DNA of 64,000 nucleotides. Source: Morella rubra. Lineage: Eukaryota > Streptophyta > Magnoliopsida > Fagales > Myricaceae. The notes beneath the pieces were generated by a model that was not told where the DNA came from, ran no database searches, and worked only from the letters and a program-made list of their open reading frames with translations. The first letter of the stretch is position 1, and every line of letters begins with the position of its first letter. The stretch covers positions 25,434,953-25,498,952 of the forward strand of contig CM025850.1 in NCBI GenBank assembly GCA_003952965.2, written 5' to 3'. This document shows, piece by piece, positions 56,768 through 64,000 of this stretch. Made by a program: the position numbers and the translations under genes.

Positions 56768-57047
56768 TGTTAGAGAATATATTCAAATAATAAAATCTTC
56801 CTCTTCCTATCAGCCTAAGCTTTTGGGAAGAGTGGTAGATTCACATGGTATCAGAGCCAAAGTCCCAAGTTCGAAACCTGACTCCGCACTCTATCCCAAT
56901 TTCAATTAAATATTACACGTGTTGGACCTCCCAATTAAAAGAGAGTCCGGCCCACACGTGAGGGGGAGTGTTAGAGAATATAATTCAAATAATAAAATCT
57001 TCCTCTTCCTATCAGCTTAAGTTTTTGAGAAGATTGGTAGATTCACA
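56768..57047 (+). mobile_element. TRIM retrotransposon (two 78-79-bp LTRs)
   Basis: LTRs 56768-56845 and 56969-57047 both begin TGTTAGAGAATATA and end GGTAGATTCACA. The left LTR is followed directly by TGGTATCAGAGCC, a primer-binding site for initiator Met tRNA. The right LTR is preceded by the purine tract GTGAGGGGGAG. The flanks CGCAT and TGCAT differ by one base and are the probable 5-bp target duplication. The internal region is 123 bp and non-coding, so it depends on another element for movement. Confidence 0.9.
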
Positions 57048-57712
57048 TGCATGGTATAAGAAAAAAAATTCAAAATACTAATTTTACTCGAGTAGGCTTT
57101 TTTCGAGGCTGGACTGCTCAAACCCGACCCTGACCCCGAATCAAGTTAAGGTCTTGTATTTCAACTCCCTTGCAACCTTGATCCCAACCTGATCGAGTAC
57201 TCACACACCCTACATGAAGTGAACAGAGAAAATGAGTCAGGATGTTGATGAGCATTCGAAAGTTAGCTTACTTTCTTTTAAAAGAGAAGTCAGTTTACAT
57301 GAATGAGGCTTCGTTTTACCGTTGGGTAAATTTTACCAATCTCTCTAAATGCCACAAATTAGAGAAAGTATATTTCAGATACTAATTTACATTGAAACAA
57401 ACAGAGCTTTTCGATGAGAAATGGGTCAGGTGGCACCGTTGAAAGCGTATACGTACCGTGCGGAACAAAATATAAATGTATTGACAGTTTAAGAGCAATA
57501 CGTCATGTTCAGTAGTATGGGAAGGAAATGACAAAATATTAGTATAAATTTTTTGTCTCAAGTAAGAAAGGAATTCGAACCTCAATTAATCAATAACATA
57601 AGAAATATATTCACTGATTGATGGAGTAAGATTATGAACACGTAGGACAACAAAAAGTAATAAAAATTTAAACATGTCAGACAAACCATTACATGTGTCC
57701 ACTTGTGAGAAG
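57048..57712. other. Non-coding spacer
   Basis: AT-rich sequence; open frames are short and without motif. Nothing identified. Confidence 0.4.
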
Positions 57713-58052
57713 AGTGACAAAGTGACAATTTGGGTAGTGGCTTGAGCCAAACAGAAGCCATTGAAAATCCTGACTCATATTATACGAGATTAAAGGAGAT
57801 GTTTAATTACCTACAAAACTGACATGTGCTTTGTTAGGCTAGAACCTGTCTAACGACTACCCGGCCAGGGTACATCTGACGTGCATCCCAAAGCTATGGG
57901 CTTTTTTTTCTTTTTTCTGCATCTATAGATTTGTAAGTTCCGTAAAAAGTCGTATATTTCTGTTATCGAAGTAAAGTGGAAGAAGCAGGGGAGAGATAAT
58001 ATGAGCCCAAGTCCTGCTCCAGCTCCCTTCATGAAACTAACAGCTATGGAAT
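57713..58052 (+). repeat. Direct repeat D, copy 1 (partner 59555-59885)
   Basis: GTGACAATTTGGGTAGTGGC to GATGAAACTAA..AGCTATGG is colinear with the second copy, including TCTAACGACTACCCGGCCAG. It borders the inverted-repeat arm at 58069. Confidence 0.88.
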
Positions 58053-58068
58053 TTCGGCAAAATATGGG

Positions 58069-59151
58069 GCCTATATATAAAAGGCCAAGGTTCAAACAAA
58101 GCCCACTAAAAGATAAGGCCCTACAGATGAAATCAAAACTCATCTGAAGAAGACCCGGATTCGATGCATCAAATTTTCAGAACGACTCATCATCCGCACA
58201 CTCCAGATAATGAGTGTTGAATCAAAATAAAATAATTTTAAAAAAATCCCTCTATTGTGGAGGAATACTAAACTCAAAGTTGCCCAAAGTTTATATTAAA
58301 ATGCGCAATAAGGAAGTACGCCCAAAGCCGTTTAAGATATATTAAAAAAAATAGAAGAAAGAAAAGGGTAGCCTACCTTCCGTCTAAGGGTGCAGTAGTC
58401 AGATATGCTTGCATAGATAAGAAAAGAGTGAATTTTTTTTTTTTTTGTTATGGATAGAGATTCTTTGTCCAAATTATATGGTACAATTCATAAAGAAATA
58501 AACCTATTATGTGAGCCTTATAATATTTAATGTTGTATGCATTAAATAGTAGACAGTTTGAACCCTACGACCTTAAATGCATGATGTGTCTATCTCTCTA
58601 AATAAATCCATCTAATTTGGACAAAAAATTAGAAAAATTAATCTTGATCATTTTTCCCCATCCACTCTCTCAAGATTTCTAATGGAAAAGACCATAATTA
58701 ATTTTTCTTGTATAAGGCAAGAAGTCTAAGTGAAAAGGGGAAAGGAAGAATCTCAGTCGTAATAAAAAACCAAGCATAGGCTTTACTCAGACACACAATA
58801 CATATTACTTAAAGCAAAAGGATAGTCATATAATAATCAAAGGATAAACTAATGGAATGGATAGGCCAACAAGGTTCATTGCTGGAAAGTGAAAGAGGGA
58901 TCTTCTTTGAGAGTAGGACCTCATCTAGTTATGAGAATCTGAATACGGAATAATCTTTGTCGATTTAATTAAGGAACACACATGCTCCCTTCCAAAGGAT
59001 GGTAAATCATTTTACATGATGTCTTTCTTGGGTCTATGTTGCTACGGATTATAACAGATATCCATACAAGAATGAGAGGATAAACTCATGATGGAGCGAT
59101 AGACTAGAAAGGTTCGTAGTTATGAAGAAGGCGAGATGTCTTCTTTTATAA
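58069..59151. repeat. Inverted-repeat arm, partner at 32098-33190
   Basis: Reverse complement of the DC1-upstream region. It includes 1.3 of the 235-bp units (58850-59150) and the GGTGCAGTAGTCAGATATGC block. It is followed at once by a DC1 coding remnant. Confidence 0.8.
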
Positions 59152-59159
59152 ATCTTGTG

Positions 59160-59545
59160 CTGAGGAGCCACTGCCACAAAAAATAGAACACCCTTTTCAT
59201 CCTGACCATTGTCTCACATTGGTTAATGTTACGCCTCCTTCAACAATTAGATACAACTTCTGTGACTAGGTTCGCAGTACTGAGAAGTATTTCCATTGTG
59301 ACGAATGCCATTTCTACATGTGCACAATCTGCTTCCCATTGAAAAACCGTATAAGTACAAAAGTCACCCACACCGTCTTCGTTTCGTATAGTCCTTACCT
59401 CTTGGTATTTTCTGCAATGCTTATGATAGCATTTGCAAATCATTGCCATTGCCCAAATAATTAAGCGTTACTTAGGGTTATGTATTCCAATATGTGGAGT
59501 GCAATTTCAAGATCCTTCTTTTGTGTGGTCCACTACATGCACCAT
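59160..59545 (+). pseudogene. DC1-domain gene fragment
   Basis: LPQKIEHPFHPDHCLTLVNV, a stop in FCD*V, then EKYFHCDECHFYMCTICFPL correspond to residues about 80-130 of the intact DC1 protein. Further on, FCNAYDSICKSLPLP and LLCGPL-like text follow in shifted frames. There are stops and frameshifts, and no start or C-terminal part. It shows that this region once carried a second DC1 gene. Confidence 0.78.
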
Positions 59546-59554
59546 CAAACATGA

Positions 59555-59885
59555 AAGTGACAATTTGGGTAGTGGCTGGTGCCAAACAAAAGCCATTGAA
59601 AATCCTTAACTCATATTATACGAGATTAAAGGAGATGTTTAATTACCTACAAAAATCACTTGTGCTTTGTTAGGCTACAACCAGTCTAACGACTACCCGG
59701 CCAGGGGTACATCTGACGTGCATCACAAAGCTATGGGGTTTTTTTTTTTTTTCCTGCAGCTATGGATTTGTAAGTTCTGTAAAAAGTCATATATTTCGGT
59801 TATCGAAGTAAAGTGGAAAAAGCAGGGAAGAGACAATATGAGCCCAAGTCGTCCACCTCCATTGATGAAACTAATTAACAACTAT
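59555..59885 (+). repeat. Direct repeat D, copy 2 (partner 57713-58052)
   Basis: Same sequence as copy 1 with about 5-8% visible differences. It joins the right arm of the inverted duplication at 59891. Confidence 0.88.
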
Positions 59886-59890
59886 GGTAT

Positions 59891-62690
59891 TGCCTCCCCT
59901 ACGTTCAAACAGTTTTTGAACTTTCGCATTTCCGTTCATAACATGTTTGAACACTAATTTTTTATTCCCCAATCGGTATATCGAACAAAAATAACGAATC
60001 CGTTGGAACGTCTTAAAACTGTTCGAACGTTTTATCCCTTTACGTCTGAAACCGTCCAAATGTTTCTTACGTGAACCGTTGTAATAAATTAAGAACCTTT
60101 ACGGACGTTCCATTTTACAGCGTTGGAACGGTATCCGAAATATAGAACGACAAATTTTTATTAATGTTCGAATGTAAATTTTCCTTATCAAACGAATTAT
60201 TTATTTTGTTGAAAGACATTCGAACATGACCTCAACACATCCGTTCGAAATTGTATGAACAATATTTTTATTTTGGGACGGAAACCTTTTCGTCCCGGAA
60301 GGGTATTTTTTGGGATGAAACATCATTTCCGTCCTAAAAAACTTTTTGTAACGGGTTTGTCGGGATAGTTGGGGCGACAGACAGATTCCAACTCAAAAAC
60401 TTTTTTGATGGAATTTTTGTTTTTTGGGACCGAAAAATCCGTCCCAAAAATCAAATTTTGTTGTAGTGTTTTATCCCAAGTAAAATTCTCTACCCTTCTT
60501 AGGAAGGGAGCATTTGTTCCTTCCTAAGATTGAAAAAGATTATTCCTTATTGAATTTCTTGCCGTTAAAGTCCTACTCTGAAATAAGATACCTTGTCCTT
60601 GGTCTTAGCAACCAAACTATCCGTTCCTCATGGCTAGAGTGACATGCGTGGGACCAAGTGTCACCAAGCATGACACTTGTATGAGCCATTGTCATGCAAA
60701 AGGCCATGTGTCTCACATGGGGGCGCTCACATGGGTGCCCCAATTAGTAACATTTTCTTTTCACTCTAACCTTTCACATGATCATATCTCATATCTCGTA
60801 ACAAAATACTCCGTAGCAATTGTAAGCAAGAAACTAAACTTCTGCCTTGAATTGGGTTACAAAAGTTTTACTCATAGCTGATAAAGCAAGCAGTGAAACC
60901 GATTGGGCTAGCCCAAATAATAAAAGAAAGAGGAAAACTGTCATTCTTTCTCTTGTGCTCATCAAACTCGATCGATTGTGTTCTTCTTTTTCTTTTCTTT
61001 TTTTTTCCATTTCTATATAGACAAAAAGATTAATGTTTAGTTTTTCTAACATTCATATATATTCCCGTGGGCGGGGAGTTGGATTTGGACGTGGTATTTT
61101 ATGTTTATAAGAGAAATGTAAACAGATAGATAAGGATTATGCTAATTCTGTTAATTCCACATGGTATTCGATGAAGATTAAAAGAAATAATATAGTAGTG
61201 AGTTTGACGAAACACTTAACTACTAGAAAAAAGAAAATAATTAGTCTGACGTTTATCTTGTTGGCACGAGAAGTACTTCGACTTGTGTATTTTTCGTATA
61301 TTAATATACACTTACCACTCGCCTAATAAAATTGGCCCGAAAATGACACTTTCTCACGAACTATGCCCATAAATTTTTGTGCGCCCAGCCCACATTTGTC
61401 TGATCTAAATTATAAGGAAGGAGAAAAGGGTAGCAACTAGTACCCAAAACATATGAATCTACCATTTATCTTAAAAATTTATTATTTTTTATTGTGCAAT
61501 TTTATATAAACTTTGGGTGACTTTGAATTTAGTAATCCTCTACAATTGAGGGATTATTTAAAAGTATTCTATTTTGATTCAACCCTCATTATCTGTAGGG
61601 TGTGGATGATGAGTTGCACTAAATAATTTGATGCATCCAATCCGGATCTTCTTCAGTTGAGTTTATGATCTGATGGGTAGGGCCACTTGTTTTTTTGGCT
61701 TTCTTTGAGCCTTGGGCTTTCTTATATAGGGCCCATATTTTGGCACCATCATTTTACATGACACATCGCACTACGACACAGAGATCCCAAATAATAAAAG
61801 AAAGAGGAAAATGTCATTCTTTCTCTTGTGCTCATCAAACTCGATCGATTGTGTTCCCCCCTTTTTTTTTCATTTTTTTATAATTTTAAAGACATAAAAT
61901 CTAAATTCTTAGTCATAAATGTGCAAGCCGAGTTGCATTAGCTGGTGAATGTTTCATTTACTTAAAGAGGTTAGTAATTTATAATTAAGCTGCTAGATAT
62001 ATAAGGAATTAAATGGGAAATTCTTGATTTCCAGCAGCCCAGAAAAAAATAAAAGAAACTTTATAATCTACTATTAGATGGGCAGTGAGTTGCATTTAGA
62101 AATAGGCATGTAGTTATATATATATATATATTTTCTATAAAACCTTTAGTGAACGAAAATTCTCATAGAAAAAGATCATCTTTAAACCAAGCCTCGAAAA
62201 CAAAGAGAATATATAGCCACACTATTTACGCGAATAGAAAAGATGAGATAACAAAGTCAACACAACCAAATAGCCATAATTAATTCCGTCATCTCTTATG
62301 AGTATCACATCTGACCTTCCATTTGATCAATGTAATTTCTGTCAAACAAATTAGGACAAAGATGCATGCCAGAATGGACGCGGACTTCAAGCTCTGGGAT
62401 AACATCAAAGGAGACCCTCACCTGCAAATGTCCATTTCATTCGAGGATAACTTCTCACCTTTTGTTGTACAACTTTCAACTTCCTTGACATAGCTTCTAC
62501 TTCTCTTGTCATAGCTTCTAGTTTTGCGGTCATCTCATTTGCTTTGTTTTTTTGCTTCAAGATCGAAGTAAGAGCGGCTCACTTTCTTTAACCGATCCAC
62601 AATAAACTCCACTTTGAAACCTGCATACTGCATACCCTTTAAGTTGCACCACCATAAAATAAGTACATCTTCAGAGATTTCAACAACCAA
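59891..62690 (-). repeat. Inverted duplication, right arm (partner 35515-38320)
   Basis: It holds, inverted, the first 570 bp of CACTA 2 (TIR end TTTTGTTGTAGTG at about 60465), the DC1-flank repeat (60480-60640), the DC1 3' flank and the DC1 exon 3 plus part of exon 2. It is cut by CACTA 5 at 62691. Confidence 0.9.
62289..62690 (-). pseudogene. Truncated DC1 3' end in the right arm
   Basis: Reads VEISEDVLILWWCNLKGMQY, matching the intact gene's exon 2. It then has a 1-bp insertion at EAKKQ (CAAAGCAA for CAAGCAA) and another in exon 3 (GAAATTACATT for GAAATACATT). The 5' part is removed by the CACTA 5 insertion. Not functional. Confidence 0.88.
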
Positions 62691-64000
62691 CACTACAAGA
62701 AAATTGACTTTTAGTGACGAAATTTTCGGTGACGAATTGAATTTCTTCACTAAAAGTCAATTTTTAGTGACAAAATGCTATTTTCGTCACAAAAAAGGTT
62801 TTTTCGTGACGAAACTACTTTTCGACACCAATTTCGTCACTAAAAGTTTTATTTGTGACGAAATAAAATTGTTGTCACTAAAAGTTAATCTTTTGGTGAG
62901 GAAAGTTTCGTGATCGATCGGGAAATCGTCATCTCACCGATCGATCCGATCGATCGGTAAGCGTAACCGTCTGCAAATACGAAAGGACGATCGATCGTCA
63001 ATATATACGATCGATCGGTAAGCGTAACCGTCAATTTTTTTGAATCGCGTTCAACGAATGGGAAGACGCCACGTGTTAGAAAATACGATCGATCGGAGTA
63101 ACTACCGATCGATCGGCACAAACGATTATATGAAACCGCCGAAGTCATTTTTACCGGTTATCTCTCCACGAAATCTCTCGAATCCTCTCAAAGTGCAAGG
63201 AGCCATTTCGTGCTGCATTGTCTTCCAAAGTGCGTGGAATCATCTTTCATTGTCTTCTACGTCAAAGGTACGTACTTATATTATTTTTTAAGCAATATTA
63301 AGCGGTTGTTCACTAGCGAATTTTTAGTTTACGTTTTCTAATTTGCTATATCATCATTTAGGACCGTAAAATATATTTATTTTATTGTTGATGCATGTTT
63401 TAAGAGTTTAGGATTGTTTTGGGATCAATTTTGGGTGATTTTGGGCCTGTTTTGGGGTTTTGGAAGTCTGTGTGTATTCGTTCCCGTAACAATCAATCGC
63501 CTCCATAGGCGATCGATCGCTGTGTAAGTGCTAGGTCCAATGATCGATCGGTTAAATTCACCGATCGATCGCTGAATTTGGTACGGAGCGATCGATGCTT
63601 TAGTGAGCGATCGATCGTCTCCTCGAAACTGTGCGTTCAATTCTTGGCGATGATCGTTTATATAGACGATCGATCGTTATTAGTACGATCGATCGCTTAC
63701 ACCTAAGCGATCGATCGGTAAGCTACAATGTGAAGCGTCGTTTTGATTAAGCGGCGATCGATTTGTGGCGATCGATCCCTTAGTGATACTGTGCGTTTGG
63801 TTGCATGGACGATCGATCGTCTGTGCACTGAAACACGTGTTTTACCGATAGCGTTCGATCGGTCAAATGATTGATCGATCGCCATTTAGTGAATCGATCG
63901 ATCGTAACATTTATTCGAATATTTAGTGATCGATCGTCATATTTAGTGATCAATCGTCACATTTAGTGATCGATCGGCACATTTAGTGATCGATACATGT
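62691..64000 (+). mobile_element. CACTA element 5, left end with GATCGATC subterminal array (continues past window)
   Basis: It begins CACTACAAGAAAATTGACTT. The first 220 bp repeat AGTGACGAAATTTTCGTCAC-like words in both orientations. From 62910 to the end more than 20 copies of GATCGATC, mostly inside CGATCGATCG palindromes, are spaced 15-80 bp apart. Splice-like and exon-like sequence around 63140-63270 may be a 5' UTR. No transposase is reached within the window. Confidence 0.8.

Overview
This is nuclear DNA of a flowering plant, most likely a woody eudicot. The evidence is GT-AG introns, plant-type gene families (DC1/C1-domain protein, lectin-receptor kinase, SURF6/Rrp14, a DUSP12-like zinc protein) and an AT-rich background full of plant DNA transposons (CACTA, MULE, hAT, PIF/Harbinger), a TRIM and a solo LTR. 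I see no rRNA, tRNA, CRISPR array or organellar signature.

Layout. 1-117: last 38 codons of an unidentified gene. 891-1441 (minus): a small two-exon zinc-binding protein resembling the C-terminal part of DUSP12. 5291-6054: a MITE with long inverted repeats. 6260-8596: promoter, 5' intron and intact coding exon of a SURF6/Rrp14 ribosome-biogenesis gene. 8.6-17.1 kb: MITEs and a decayed MULE (PB1-like transposase start on plus, GRF zinc-finger ORF on minus). 17165-25032: a nearly complete CACTA element with both the TNP2 and the Transposase_24 gene, each carrying frameshifts. 25-31 kb: a GRF zinc-finger gene (plus) facing the 3' part of a MULE transposase (minus) that has tandemly repeated exons and a nested hAT element. 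31.3-38 kb: a locus built around one apparently intact DC1-domain gene (33775-35914), preceded by a 235-bp tandem array. 37750-45172: a second CACTA element holding a 600-bp near-perfect foldback, a solo LTR and a 591-bp tandem duplication. 46-52.4 kb: two further CACTA families containing an hAT and a Harbinger element, then a lectin-receptor-kinase pseudogene. 52.8-57 kb: a second copy of the hAT family, a third GRF ORF just inside a MULE terminal repeat, and a TRIM. 57.7-62.7 kb: rearranged DC1-locus copies, including an inverted copy of 35515-38320. 62691-end: a fifth CACTA family whose subterminal region is studded with GATCGATC words.

How the parts relate. Probably only three host genes in the window are functional (DUSP12-like, SURF6, DC1). 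The rest is a nested record of insertions: hAT into MULE, hAT into CACTA, Harbinger into CACTA, solo LTR into CACTA, CACTA into DC1 flanks. The most interesting recurring pattern is a GRF-type zinc-finger/coiled-coil ORF with a C-terminal hydrophobic segment. It occurs three times, is convergent with MULE transposase remains at two loci, and lies just inside a MULE-type terminal repeat at the third. This is the arrangement of mudrA/mudrB in maize MuDR, and suggests a MULE lineage whose second gene encodes a GRF protein.
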